A DNA stretch of 64,000 nucleotides from Deltaproteobacteria bacterium SG8_13 (GCA_001303025.1 LJNK01000009.1:1-64000); one strand, 5' to 3'. Shown: positions 1 through 9,362, counted from the stretch's first letter. Made by a program: numbers and translations. The notes: generated by a model not told the origin, from the sequence alone.

Positions 1-2
1 CC

Positions 3-3000
3 TTCAGTCTTGATGCGGGTGCGCCGGAAGGTGCGTCGGTTGACCCAGTCACGGGCGTATTTGCCTGGACGCCCACAGAAGCGCACGGACCGGGCGAGTA
101 CGGCGTTACGATCCGCGTCAGCGATGGGGAGTTGGAAGATTTTGAGCTCTTCACCATCACCGTCGATGAGGTGAACCAGGCACCGGTGCTCGCACCGATC
201 GGCGATCGAAGCATCACCGAAGGGGAGGAGTTAACGTTCACCATTGACGGAACGGATGCGGATCTGCCGGTTCAGACACTGATTTTTGGTGCAACCGGTA
301 TCCCTGAAGGGGCCACCTTCGATCCGGAAACGCGCACCTTCAGCTGGATTCCCACCGAGGCGCAGGGGTCGGGCACCTACTTTGTGACTTTTTCGGTGTC
401 TGACGGCGAGCTTGCTGACGAGGAATTGGTGGCGATCGATGTCACTGATATAAACGTTGCCCCGATTGCGGTGGATGATAATTACGAAGTCGATGAGGAT
501 GACACGCTGCTGGTAGCAGGGCCGGGCGTGCTCGGCAATGACAGCGATGCGGATCAGGATTCGTTGTCGGCCATATGGATCAGCAACCCCGCCAATGGAG
601 ACCTGACCCTGAATGCAGACGGCTCTTTTACGTACACGCCGGATCTGAATTTCAACGGCATAGACAGCTTTACCTATGCTGCCAATGACGGGCGGGTGGA
701 TTCCAACATGGCAACCGTCACGATAGTCGTTGCACCGGTCAACGATGCGCCGGTGGCGGCAGACGATGACGCGACTACGGCAGAAGATACGCCGGTGTCC
801 ATCGACGTACTATCAAATGATGAGGATGTGGACGGAGATGCGTTGATCGTGTCGGATTTCGGTCAGGGTGCGAACGGGATTGTCTCGCTCAATGCGGACG
901 AGACCCTGCTGTACACCCCGAAGCCCGACTGGTTCGGAACCGACAGCTTCAGCTATACGGTCTCCGATGGCAATTTGAGTGACATCGCTACTGTCACAGT
1001 CACCGTCACGCCGGTCAACGATCCTCCTGTGGCCAATGATGATGCTGTGGAGACAGACCAGGATACGCAGATCAGCGTGGCTGTGCTGAGCAACGACTAT
1101 GATGTGGACGAAGACGTACTTTCCGTCACCGCGATCACTAACCCCGGCCACGGAACGGTTGAAATCAATGCGGATGACACGATCACTTACACACCTGCCG
1201 CCAATTTCTTCGGATCTGACAGCTTCACCTACACCACAAGCGATGGGTTGTTGACCGATACGGCGACAGTCAGCGTGACCATCAATCAAACAGCTCCGAG
1301 CACCGCCAGCCTGGGAGATTTTGTCTGGCATGATCTGTACCACGGTGCCGGCCATCTTGTCGACGGCATCCAGGACACCGATGAGCCAGGCATTGCAGGC
1401 GTTTTCGTGAATCTGCTGGGTGACGATGAGACGGTGGTTGCATCGACCTTCACGGATGCAAGCGGCTTCTACGAGTTTACCGACATCGCAGAGGGCACCT
1501 ATGTCGTGGAGGTTGCCGATGATAACTTTGTCTCCGGCGGCGTACTGGAAGGTTGGTGGGCTACATTGCCGAATCGTGGAACTGACAATGCAAGCGATAG
1601 CGACGGTGACCCCGACACGCACCGCTCCGATCCGGTGGCACTGACGGGCGGTGAAATAGCATCCGACATCGATTTTGGTTTTTTTACTACTGGCATTGAT
1701 TTGACCAAAACCGGACCGGCGGAGGCCGAAACCGGTGAGAACATATTCTTCCACTTCCGAGTGGAGAACATCGGCGATGTGGTCCTAAGCGACGGCGCCC
1801 AGGTGCACGACGCGTTGATCAACCCGTCCGGTAATCATGAAATCTGGAGTGGTATCCTGCAACCGGGGCAGGTGGTCGAGTTCGATCGGGCTTACACCGC
1901 CACGATGAACGACGGCATCCTTGGGGAAGTCATCAATACCGCTACAGCCGTGGGGTCTCCTCTCAGGCCTGACGGTGTTTACCTTTCCAACGTTACCGAT
2001 CTGGACCAATGGACCGTTGAAGTCACTCACGAGCTCAGGGTGGCAATCGACATAGAGAAATACGTCCAGGTCGTTGAGAGCGGACAGGGCACTGAGGGGC
2101 TCAGTCCCGGATACTGGAAGCAGAGGCATCATTTTGATGATTGGGTTGGATTCCGGCCCGGTGACCGGTACGAAAAAATCTTCGATGTGAACGCCTCCGG
2201 ATGCAAGAGTTTGCTGGATGCCCTGCGGACAAAGGGCGGCAAAGAAAATGCCCTGCTTCGCCATTCAACAGCAGCCCTTTTAAATGCAGCCCACCCGCAT
2301 ATCGATTACGCGTTCTCGCAGGCCGAGATCATCGATATGGTCCAGGCAGCATTTGCCTCGGGCAATTATGAGGACGCCAAAAACCAGTTTGAAGCGCAAA
2401 ACGAGAAGGGGGCCGATCTCAGCGAAGACAGCGGCGGCGGATCAAGCGGCTGGATGCCAGGCGACGGTCTCGGACTTGATGCGGACAGTGCACCGGGATT
2501 GGAGGTTCCGGTAGGAGAGACAGTGCAGTTTACCTACGTGGTGACAAACCCGGGAGAGATCGCCCTGGAAAATGTTTGGGTGGTGGACGACAATGAAACC
2601 CCGGGTGAGTTGTCCGATGACTTCACGCCGAACCCGATCCTGGACCAAGGGTGGAACATCGGCGACAGTGATCGCGACGGTCTCCTGGATCCAGGGGAAA
2701 CCTGGTTTTATACCTGGACCACCCTTGCCACCGAAGGCCAGCACGCCAACCTTGCCACCGCCAGTGGCAAGGCTGTCGACGGCGGGACTGTTGTCGAAGA
2801 CACGGACCCGGCACATTGGCTCGGAATGGCGCCGCACAAAGCGTCGATTGGAGACTTTGTCTGGAACGATCTGGACAAGGACGGTATCCAGGATGCGGGT
2901 GAACCGGGGATCGAAGGCGTTATTGTCAACCTGCTCGACGCTAGAGGAAAGAAAATCGTTACTACCATCGCCGATGCTCAAGGATTTTATCAGTTCGGTG

Positions 3001-3506
3001 ATCTGGATCCGGGCAACTACAAGGTTGAGATTTCCTGTAAGAATTTTGTGTGCGGCGGTGTTTTGTCCGGTTGGCGATCTACCCTTGAGAACCAGGGATC
3101 GGATGAGGCGATAGACAGCGATGGCGATCGGCTCACGCATCGTTCCGATCCAGTGATGCTTGCAGCCGGTGAGATAAATACCGACGTCGATTTCGGTTTC
3201 TATCGGAAATCCCACAGCGATTATAACCATCATGGTAAAAAGAGCCACGGCTGGCACCGTTTCTTCGACCATCATCATAATGATCATAAGCGCAATGGTC
3301 GTTCAGATCATCACAAGCGGTTTGGCTGGTCCTGGAACCAGGCTCAATCAGAATCGTGGCATGAGGTGAAGATGCGGGCCTGCTCTTCCTGGCTGAAACA
3401 GTTTGTCTGCGAAGTAAAGAAGAGTGATCCAAACGAGGACATTGAGATATCGCTGTCGAAAAAGGGCGATAAGGACTTCAAAAAATCAAGACATCGAAAA
3501 CGATGA
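3..3506 (+). CDS. Giant extracellular repeat protein (cadherin-like/SdrD-B), 3' part
   Basis: The reading frame is open from base 3 with no start, so the gene begins upstream of the window; about 1167 residues are visible. In order they hold two putative-Ig (He_PIG-like) segments, three cadherin-like/VCBS-type repeats (each with an 'LSND.DVD' core and an 'FTY..SDG' end), an SdrD-B-like segment starting 'SLGDFVWHD', a DUF11-like segment, a cysteine-poor 'SPGYWKQ' domain, a second DUF11-like segment and a second SdrD-B segment ('SIGDFVWNDLDKDGIQD'). The C-terminus is a basic His/Lys-rich tail without an LPXTG, PEP-CTERM or autotransporter ending. The Asp/Thr-rich composition is typical of calcium-binding surface or secreted adhesins. 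It lies upstream of a HlyD/M50/SecA-like gene set and may be its cargo, which is inference from position only. Confidence 0.85.
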   Translation, partial: FSLDAGAPEGASVDPVTGVFAWTPTEAHGPGEYGVTIRVSDGELEDFELFTITVDEVNQAPVLAPIGDRSITEGEELTFTIDGTDADLPVQTLIFGATGIPEGATFDPETRTFSWIPTEAQGSGTYFVTFSVSDGELADEELVAIDVTDINVAPIAVDDNYEVDEDDTLLVAGPGVLGNDSDADQDSLSAIWISNPANGDLTLNADGSFTYTPDLNFNGIDSFTYAANDGRVDSNMATVTIVVAPVNDAPVAADDDATTAEDTPVSIDVLSNDEDVDGDALIVSDFGQGANGIVSLNADETLLYTPKPDWFGTDSFSYTVSDGNLSDIATVTVTVTPVNDPPVANDDAVETDQDTQISVAVLSNDYDVDEDVLSVTAITNPGHGTVEINADDTITYTPAANFFGSDSFTYTTSDGLLTDTATVSVTINQTAPSTASLGDFVWHDLYHGAGHLVDGIQDTDEPGIAGVFVNLLGDDETVVASTFTDASGFYEFTDIAEGTYVVEVADDNFVSGGVLEGWWATLPNRGTDNASDSDGDPDTHRSDPVALTGGEIASDIDFGFFTTGIDLTKTGPAEAETGENIFFHFRVENIGDVVLSDGAQVHDALINPSGNHEIWSGILQPGQVVEFDRAYTATMNDGILGEVINTATAVGSPLRPDGVYLSNVTDLDQWTVEVTHELRVAIDIEKYVQVVESGQGTEGLSPGYWKQRHHFDDWVGFRPGDRYEKIFDVNASGCKSLLDALRTKGGKENALLRHSTAALLNAAHPHIDYAFSQAEIIDMVQAAFASGNYEDAKNQFEAQNEKGADLSEDSGGGSSGWMPGDGLGLDADSAPGLEVPVGETVQFTYVVTNPGEIALENVWVVDDNETPGELSDDFTPNPILDQGWNIGDSDRDGLLDPGETWFYTWTTLATEGQHANLATASGKAVDGGTVVEDTDPAHWLGMAPHKASIGDFVWNDLDKDGIQDAGEPGIEGVIVNLLDARGKKIVTTIADAQGFYQFGDLDPGNYKVEISCKNFVCGGVLSGWRSTLENQGSDEAIDSDGDRLTHRSDPVMLAAGEINTDVDFGFYRKSHSDYNHHGKKSHGWHRFFDHHHNDHKRNGRSDHHKRFGWSWNQAQSESWHEVKMRACSSWLKQFVCEVKKSDPNEDIEISLSKKGDKDFKKSRHRKR

Positions 3507-3588
3507 TACAGGAAGAGCCGTAGCAGCACACAACGGTGCGTCAGCATCTGCGGCGACATCCAGAGGAAGAAGTACGTCGCCCCGATAT

Positions 3589-3613
3589 CAGGGACGTTGG
3601 TAGGTTTTGAAGG
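3589..3613 (-). repeat. REP-like repeat, copy 1 (half element)
   Basis: Read on the minus strand this holds AAAACCTACCAACGTCCC, preceded by CCTTC and followed by TG. All 25 bases are identical to 13363-13387, and the 18-base core recurs at 4663-4680 in the opposite orientation. It sits upstream of the Y1 transposase gene, so the transposase is flanked by inverted copies. The GGTTTT right arm seen in the other copies is absent here. Confidence 0.75.
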
Positions 3614-3690
3614 ATTTTTGTTGAACAGGGAAAGCAGTTGTAAATTGAAGCCATAATCACGTTGGATTCAAAAAGGAGTTAGGTCCTGCC

Positions 3691-4662
3691 ATGCCGAGAG
3701 CCGCACGATTGGATATCCCGGGAGTGCTGCAGCACATTATGGCCCGCGGTATCGAAAAGCGTGAGATCTATCGAGACCGAAACGATAGGCAGGAGTTTCT
3801 CGAAAGACTTTCCGAGATCATCATCGAAGGCCAAGCCAAGTTATACGCCTGGGCGTTGATGCCGAATCATTTCCATCTGCTTCTCCGACCACAAGTGGCT
3901 TCGATGGTTGAAATCATGCGCCGGCTGATGACAGGGTATTCAGTCTGGCATAATAAAAGGCATAAACGCAGCGGGCATTTGTTTCAAAATCGTTATAAGA
4001 GTATCGTCGTCGAAGAGGAGCCGTATTTTCTCGAACTGGTTCGCTATATTCATCTCAATCCCGTACGCGGTAATCTGCTCATGGACTTGGGTCAACTCGA
4101 TTTGAACCCATACACAGGCCATTCCGTGATATTGGGAAAGAGAAATTATGCCTGCCAGGATGTGGACTCGGTGTTGCGCTGGTTCGACAATCAAGTGGGA
4201 AAGGCTCGTCGGAAGTACCGAGCGTTCGTGAAGGCAGGCTTTCAACAAGGGGTGCGCGAAGAACTGCGCGGTGGCGGTCTGATCCGAAGCAGCGGCGGAC
4301 GCGAGAAGTACGCCGCCTGCCCTAAAGAAGAGCGGGAAAAGGGTGATGAGCGCATTCTGGGAGACGGATCGTTCGTGGAGTGCACGTTAAAAAAGTGCGA
4401 GAAGCGACATCCCCGGAAAACTTCGAGCGTTGAACGCATATTGGCAGAAGTTTGCAGATCCTCGCGTATTTCCAAGGTGTTGGTTTTAAGTGGCAGCCGC
4501 GTTCGGTCGGTGAGCACGGCGCGGCGCCTGTTTTTGCTTAGAGCGTATGAAGAAGCCGGCGCATCGTATGCGCGTTTGGGACGAATTTGCGGATTGGCGC
4601 ATACCTCCGTCAAACAGGCGATTGAAAAGGCGCGGACTGAAACTGAGCTGGCAGATAACTAG
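3691..4662 (+). CDS. REP-associated tyrosine transposase (RAYT, Y1/IS200-like) with DnaA-like C-terminal HTH
   Basis: The N-terminal 150 residues match the Y1 (HUH) transposase family, with the metal-binding 'NHFHLLLRP' motif near residue 60 and 'YIHLNPVR' near residue 115. Residues about 245-315 look like the DnaA C-terminal DNA-binding helix-turn-helix ('SVSTARRLFLLRA', 'HTSVKQAIEKA'), an arrangement known in RAYT subfamilies. At 323 residues it appears full length. An AAGGAG site at 3673-3678 lies 12 bases before the ATG. The stop codon abuts a REP-like repeat and an inverted copy lies about 80 bases upstream of the start, as expected for a RAYT that mobilises REP hairpins. It is probably a domesticated single-copy gene rather than an autonomous insertion sequence. 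Confidence 0.9.
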   Translation: MPRAARLDIPGVLQHIMARGIEKREIYRDRNDRQEFLERLSEIIIEGQAKLYAWALMPNHFHLLLRPQVASMVEIMRRLMTGYSVWHNKRHKRSGHLFQNRYKSIVVEEEPYFLELVRYIHLNPVRGNLLMDLGQLDLNPYTGHSVILGKRNYACQDVDSVLRWFDNQVGKARRKYRAFVKAGFQQGVREELRGGGLIRSSGGREKYAACPKEEREKGDERILGDGSFVECTLKKCEKRHPRKTSSVERILAEVCRSSRISKVLVLSGSRVRSVSTARRLFLLRAYEEAGASYARLGRICGLAHTSVKQAIEKARTETELADN

Positions 4663-4697
4663 AAAACCTACCAACGTCCCTTTTTGGGGTTTTGGTT
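4663..4697 (+). repeat. REP-like hairpin, copy 2
   Basis: The core AAAACCTACCAACGTCCC (4663-4680) starts directly after the transposase stop codon. It can fold as AAAACC-(TA bulge)-CCAA-loop-TTGG-GGTTTT, ending at 4693, and is followed by GGTT. A hairpin with a small bulge beside a conserved single-stranded motif is the usual REP layout. Confidence 0.75.
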
Positions 4698-4724
4698 GAC
4701 TTCGCGGGTGGATACGGATAGTAT
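4696..4724 (+). promoter_or_regulatory. Sigma-70-type promoter for the DUF3467 gene
   Basis: TTGACT (4696-4701), a 17-base spacer and TAGTAT (4719-4724) lie 45 bases before the start codon at 4769. The -35 hexamer overlaps the right edge of the REP-like repeat (GGTTGAC). An AAGGAGGGG ribosome-binding site follows at 4757-4765. Confidence 0.6.
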
Positions 4725-4768
4725 CGGGATGGAAAATTCACATAATTATTCAATGGTAAGGAGGGGTT

Positions 4769-5116
4769 ATGGCAGCTGAAGAAAAAGACAAAAAAGTGGA
4801 GCAGACCGGAGCGCCGACACAGACCATCGGTCAGACAAAGATTTTGTGGGACGATGCCAACATGCGCAGCGTGTATGCCAACGTGGCCAACGTGGCCGGG
4901 GGCAGGGAAGAGATCGTGCTGCTGTTTGGGCTGAACCAGGCCTGGCATGCCGGACAAAAAGAAGTGAAGGTTCAGCTGAGCGACCGTATCGTGATGAGCC
5001 CCTTTGCCGCCAAGCGCCTGGCGATGCTGCTCAACAACGTGCTGGCCGACTACGAAAACAAATTCGGCAAACTCGATATCGGAATTCAGCGGCCGGACGG
5101 CACGTCCGTTCAGTAG
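4769..5116 (+). CDS. DUF3467 family protein
   Basis: This 115-residue protein has a charged N-terminus rich in E, K and T. A DUF3467-like core follows, with 'NVAGGREEIVLLFGLNQ' in the middle and 'SDRIVMSPFAAKRLAMLLN' near residue 80, then a short tail ending 'GKLDIGIQRPDGTSVQ'. The family is widespread and uncharacterised; its members are small soluble proteins. The start is fixed by a strong AAGGAGGGG site four bases upstream. It is the first gene after the REP element and precedes the GAF-HlyD gene by 86 bases in the same direction. It could belong to the export gene set or be independent. Confidence 0.85.
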   Translation: MAAEEKDKKVEQTGAPTQTIGQTKILWDDANMRSVYANVANVAGGREEIVLLFGLNQAWHAGQKEVKVQLSDRIVMSPFAAKRLAMLLNNVLADYENKFGKLDIGIQRPDGTSVQ

Positions 5117-5202
5117 TTTCTATTTACGCAGGCACCCAAAAACGGCTTGCATTACCATGAAAATAAATCCGTGGACGGCAACTTTTGTGACCTAAATTCG
5201 TT

Positions 5203-7113
5203 ATGGAACATCCTCCACCGGATTCAAAAAAAGACCCGCCGATCTATCGACCGGTAGGATCAGCCAGGCAGCGCTTTCAGGGAGATCCGGAGCAGCTGTT
5301 CTGGCGCCAGTTCGTCGAGGCGTCTACTCCCAAGGCGTTTTGCCAAAGTTGGCTGCCATTGCAGTGCCGAATGCTCGGGGGTGTGCGCTGTGCCATGGTG
5401 CTCATGGGGCCGGCGGATCGGGGGCCCTTCACACCGGTTGCGGTTTGGCCGGATGCCAAAATGAACATGGGTCACCTGACCCAGGCCGCGGAACGCTCCC
5501 TGAAGGAGCGCCGCGGCCTGTTGTTGGAAAAAGATCCGAATCCTTCTTCCCCGAATCAATTTCCGGAAAACTTTCACGTCGCCTATCCCATCGAAATCGA
5601 CAAACAGATACACGGCACCGTGGTGCTGGGTGTCGACGAGCCGGATATCAATGCCGTGCAGCATATCATGCGTCAGCTGCACTGGGGCGCTGCCTGGATA
5701 GAGGTGCTGGTGCGCCGCAGCGAAGCGTTGAAAAGCGAGAAGGTCAACGAGCGTCTGCAAAGCGTGCTGGACCTGGCGGCCACCGCTGTGGAGCATGAAT
5801 CTTTTCACGCAGCCGCCATGGCGTTTGTCACCCGCATGGCCGACAGCCTTGCGTGCGACCGCGTCAGTATCGGTTTTACGTCCGGTAGCCATGTTCGGGT
5901 GACCTCCATGTCCCACAGCGCCGATTTCGGCAAGCAAACCAATTTGGTGCGGGGCATCGGGGCGGCTATGGATGAGGCCATCGATCAAAAGGCGGCGATC
6001 GTCTATCCGATCCCGACCGATGCGGTTCCGCTGGCTGTCCGATCGCACAACGAACTGAACCGGCAGCACGATTCCGGCGCCATCTGCACGATTCCCATCG
6101 AGATAAAGGGCAAATACCGGGCAGCGTTGACGCTGGAGCGTCCCGCAGATAGACCGTTTAGCCCGGAGCAGGTCGATCTGCTGCAGACCGTTGCCGGCCT
6201 GGTGGGACCGATTCTTTTCGTCAAACGAGCTGATGAGCGATGGCTGATTCGCAAAGCCGGTGATGCGCTCGCCCGGCAGCTCAAGCGGCTTCTTGGGCCG
6301 GGATATCTGATCCGCAAGCTGGTGCTGATCGCTGTCGTTGCCTTGGCGATCTTTTTTTCGCTCTATACGGTCGAATACCGGGTGACGGCACCCACCAACA
6401 TTGAAGGAACTGTGCAGCGAGTGGTGGCCGCCCCGTTTAACGGCTACATCAAGGAATCTGCGATTCGCCCCGGGGACTTGGTGCGGGTCGGGGACCTGCT
6501 CGGTTTGCTCGATGATCGGGATCTGCGGCTCGAGCGCGTCAAGTGGTCCACCGAAAAAGAGCAGTACAACAAGCAATACAACGAAGCGCTGGCCAAACAC
6601 GATCGCACGCAGATTCGGATACTGAGGGCGAAGATCGGCCAGGCCGATGCCCAGATCGCACTTTTGGACGAACAGCTGGCGCGCTGTCGCATTGTGGCGC
6701 CGTTTGACGGGGTGGTGATGAGCGGTGATTTGAGCCAGTCGCTGGGCTCTCCGGTGGAGCGTGGCCAGGTGCTATTCGAGGTCGCGCCCCTGGATGCCTA
6801 CCGGGTCATAGTTGAGGTTGATGAGCGTGATATCGGTCACATCGAAGTGGGTCAGAAAAGCGAGTTAATGCTGCCATCGATGGCCGGGGAAGCTTTTCCG
6901 TTTGTGGTGGAGAAGATCACCCCGGTTTCCACGGCCAAAGAGGGTCGCAACTACTTTCGTGTCGAAGGTCAACTGGAGCAGGGATCAGAGCGACTGCGCC
7001 CCGGAATGGAAGGCATCGGCAAGATTACCATCGATCGCCGCAAGCTGATCTGGGTGTGGACCCACACGGCGATCGATTGGCTCCGATTGCAGCTGTGGCG
7101 ATGGATACCGTAA
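5203..7113 (+). CDS. GAF-domain membrane fusion protein (HlyD/RND-type periplasmic adaptor)
   Basis: This 636-residue protein has an unusual layout. Residues 1-175 form a GAF-like region, residues about 185-345 a second GAF domain ('LACDRVSIGFTSG', 'VGPILFVKRA'), and one transmembrane helix lies at about 365-385 ('LVLIAVVALAIFFSL'). A HlyD/MFP adaptor follows: a lipoyl half ('VVAAPFNGYIKE', 'VRVGDLLGLLDDRDL'), a short coiled-coil hairpin (about 445-490), the returning half ('CRIVAPFDGVVMSGDL') and a beta-barrel. The GAF part would be cytoplasmic and the adaptor periplasmic. No Shine-Dalgarno site is obvious before the ATG. It leads a set with an M50-HlyD protein, a SecA-like ATPase and another HlyD protein. 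Confidence 0.85.
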   Translation: MEHPPPDSKKDPPIYRPVGSARQRFQGDPEQLFWRQFVEASTPKAFCQSWLPLQCRMLGGVRCAMVLMGPADRGPFTPVAVWPDAKMNMGHLTQAAERSLKERRGLLLEKDPNPSSPNQFPENFHVAYPIEIDKQIHGTVVLGVDEPDINAVQHIMRQLHWGAAWIEVLVRRSEALKSEKVNERLQSVLDLAATAVEHESFHAAAMAFVTRMADSLACDRVSIGFTSGSHVRVTSMSHSADFGKQTNLVRGIGAAMDEAIDQKAAIVYPIPTDAVPLAVRSHNELNRQHDSGAICTIPIEIKGKYRAALTLERPADRPFSPEQVDLLQTVAGLVGPILFVKRADERWLIRKAGDALARQLKRLLGPGYLIRKLVLIAVVALAIFFSLYTVEYRVTAPTNIEGTVQRVVAAPFNGYIKESAIRPGDLVRVGDLLGLLDDRDLRLERVKWSTEKEQYNKQYNEALAKHDRTQIRILRAKIGQADAQIALLDEQLARCRIVAPFDGVVMSGDLSQSLGSPVERGQVLFEVAPLDAYRVIVEVDERDIGHIEVGQKSELMLPSMAGEAFPFVVEKITPVSTAKEGRNYFRVEGQLEQGSERLRPGMEGIGKITIDRRKLIWVWTHTAIDWLRLQLWRWIP

Positions 7114-7125
7114 AATCCATTATAT

Positions 7126-7172
7126 CCTCCGCGATGTCCGCGCTCTCGGATCATGCGGAGGTTTTCATTTTC
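7126..7172 (+). terminator. Possible intrinsic terminator/attenuator between the two adaptor genes
   Basis: CCTCCGC (7126-7132) pairs perfectly with GCGGAGG (7155-7161); a bulged inner stem with CCG/CGG lies between. A T-rich run, TTTTCATTTTC, follows at 7162-7172. It sits 12 bases after one stop codon and 10 bases before the next start, so it may lower transcription into the M50 gene rather than end the operon. Confidence 0.45.
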
Positions 7173-7182
7173 TTGAGTTGAT

Positions 7183-9330
7183 ATGAGCCAGTCTCTTTTC
7201 AGCCCTTCCTGGTATCGCGTAGCCGAGTTAAAACCCCGGCTGCGCAGTCATCTGGAGATTCACCGCCATCACTACCGCGGAGAGCTGTGGTATGTGCTGC
7301 AAGACCACGCCTCCGGTCGTTTCCAGCGCTTTACACCGGCCGCGTATTTGTTGATCGGCCAGATGGACGGCAAGCGCAGTGTCCAGGAGATCTGGGAGTC
7401 AGGCCGGTCGCGGTTGGGAGAAGATGCGCCCACCCAGGAAGAAGTGATCCGGCTGCTCAGCCAGCTGCATGCGGCCAACGCCCTGCAGACAGACGTGCTG
7501 CCCGACACGGCCGAGATGTTAAAGCGATTCGAGAAACAGCGTTTCAGCAAGTGGAAGCAGAACCTGCGCAGCCCCTTGTTCATGCGGTTTCCGCTGCTTG
7601 ACCCCGAACGCATCCTGAAACGTTTCGCACCGCTGGTGCGACCGGTGTTTAGCTGGGCCGGGGCCTTGTTGTGGCTGGTGGTGGTGGGCTATGGCGTTTT
7701 TCTGGCAGCGCTGCACTGGCCGGAGCTGACGGGAAATATCACCGATCGCGTACTGGCACCCAGCAACCTGGCGGTCATGTGGCTTACGTTTCCTTTTTTA
7801 AAGGCCTTTCACGAGTTCGGCCACGCGTTTGCCGTCAAGGTGCGCGGCGGTGAAGTGCACGAAATGGGAATCATGCTGCTGGTCTTCACCCCGATTCCCT
7901 ACGTGGATGCTTCGGCGGCATCGGCTTTTCGCAACAGACGCGAGCGGGTGCTTGTAGGAGCGGCCGGCATACTGGTGGAAGTGTTTTTCGCCGCTTTGGC
8001 CATCTTTGTCTGGGTGAACATCGAAGCCGGCCCGGTGCGCGCCGTGGCCTACAACGTCATCTTGATTGCCGGCATCTCGACCCTGCTGTTCAACGGCAAT
8101 CCGTTGCTGCGCTATGATGCCTACTATATTCTGTCCGATCTGGTGGAAATCCCCAACCTGGGATCGCGAGGAATCCGCTACATCGGATATCTATTGCAGC
8201 GCTATCTGCTGGGCATCAGCGATGCCGAACCTCCGCTGGCATCGACCGGTGAGAAAATCTGGTTTGTTGTATACACCATTGCCGCCTTTTTCTACCGGAT
8301 GTTTGTATACGCCAGCATCATATTGTTTATTGCCAGCCGGTTTTTTTTCATCGGCGTGTTGATCGCCTGCTGGGGCGCTTTCAACATGCTGGTCATGCCG
8401 CTGGTAAAGGTCGTCAAATTTTTGGTGACCTCGCCCAAGCTTCGACGCAAACGCGTTTGGGCGGTTTTTGTGAGCGCTGTTGTGCTGGTGGCACTGGCGG
8501 CGATGATAACGGTTGTTCCGGTCCCACTGAGCACCCGTGTGGAAGGGGTGGTCTGGATTCCGGAGGATTCCTTTGTCCGTCCGGGTACCGATGGTTTTAT
8601 CGAGCAGGTGGTTGCCGACAATGGAAGTCGGGTGCGCATCGGCGATCCGCTGATCGAGTGCTCCGATCCGCTGCTGCCCGCCCAGATTCGCGTGCTGGAG
8701 TCTCGACTGCAAGAGCTTTCGGCCATGTATGACAACCAGCGGGTGGCAGAGAGGGTACAGGCCGAGATCACCGCAGAAGAAATGCGGCAGGTGGAAGCCG
8801 AACTGGCCGACGCCCGGCAGCGGGAATCGGATCTGGTCATCCGCAGCAGCAGAGAAGGGACGCTGGTGATTCCGATGGCCTCGGATCTGCCCGGAAGATA
8901 TGTCCGTCGGGGCGAGCTGGTCGGATACATACTGAACCGCTCGACCATTTTGGCGCGGGTGGTGGTCAGCCAGGCGGATGTGGACTTCGTGCGCCACCGA
9001 ACCGCGGGGGCGAAAGTGCGCTTTCCCGAAGAGGTTCCGAAGGTCTACCATGCCCGGTTGTTGCGCGAGGTGCCGGCGGCCACCAATCAACTGCCCAGCC
9101 GTACATTGAGCCAGGAGGGCGGCGGCGAAATCGCAATCGATCCCCGGGAACCCTATGGCATCAAGGCGTTTCAAAAAATTTTTCTCTTCGATGTCGAACT
9201 GCCGCCTCCCGAAGGCCTCTACAATGTGGGCGGTCGCGTGTACGTGCGTTTCGATCACGGCAAGGAACCGATGATCTGGCGCTGGTACCGGTATGTACGG
9301 CAGCTGTTCCTGAAGCGCTTCAACATCTAA
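7183..9330 (+). CDS. M50 (site-2 protease-like) membrane metalloprotease fused to HlyD-type adaptor
   Basis: Of 715 residues, the first 100 resemble a PqqD-like winged-helix region. Several membrane helices then surround the zinc motif HEFGH near residue 210 ('FHEFGHAFAVKVRGGEVHE') and the second M50 motif 'FNGNPLLRYDAYY' near residue 307. After further helices to about residue 450, the C-terminal 260 residues are a lipoyl/HlyD adaptor ('VRPGTDGFIEQVVADNGSRV', coiled coil, 'IRSSREGTLVIP'). Related M50-HlyD fusions occur in peptide and large-protein export loci. Here it is the second gene of an adaptor-protease-SecA-adaptor set and could process cargo or a membrane partner. Both catalytic motifs look intact. 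Confidence 0.85.
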   Translation: MSQSLFSPSWYRVAELKPRLRSHLEIHRHHYRGELWYVLQDHASGRFQRFTPAAYLLIGQMDGKRSVQEIWESGRSRLGEDAPTQEEVIRLLSQLHAANALQTDVLPDTAEMLKRFEKQRFSKWKQNLRSPLFMRFPLLDPERILKRFAPLVRPVFSWAGALLWLVVVGYGVFLAALHWPELTGNITDRVLAPSNLAVMWLTFPFLKAFHEFGHAFAVKVRGGEVHEMGIMLLVFTPIPYVDASAASAFRNRRERVLVGAAGILVEVFFAALAIFVWVNIEAGPVRAVAYNVILIAGISTLLFNGNPLLRYDAYYILSDLVEIPNLGSRGIRYIGYLLQRYLLGISDAEPPLASTGEKIWFVVYTIAAFFYRMFVYASIILFIASRFFFIGVLIACWGAFNMLVMPLVKVVKFLVTSPKLRRKRVWAVFVSAVVLVALAAMITVVPVPLSTRVEGVVWIPEDSFVRPGTDGFIEQVVADNGSRVRIGDPLIECSDPLLPAQIRVLESRLQELSAMYDNQRVAERVQAEITAEEMRQVEAELADARQRESDLVIRSSREGTLVIPMASDLPGRYVRRGELVGYILNRSTILARVVVSQADVDFVRHRTAGAKVRFPEEVPKVYHARLLREVPAATNQLPSRTLSQEGGGEIAIDPREPYGIKAFQKIFLFDVELPPPEGLYNVGGRVYVRFDHGKEPMIWRWYRYVRQLFLKRFNI

Positions 9331-9362
9331 GAAGTGGATTCAAAACCCTAACGAATTCTTTG

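Noticed and set aside
813-1754. 313-codon open frame on the minus strand inside the giant repeat protein gene
   Set aside because: It is a shadow of the Asp/Thr/Val-rich plus-strand gene; the plus frame has clear repeat domains and the minus frame has no recognisable motif.
5260-6600. 446-codon minus-strand frame opposite the GAF-HlyD gene
   Set aside because: The Arg/His/Gln-rich translation without domains is typical of an antisense shadow in GC-rich DNA.
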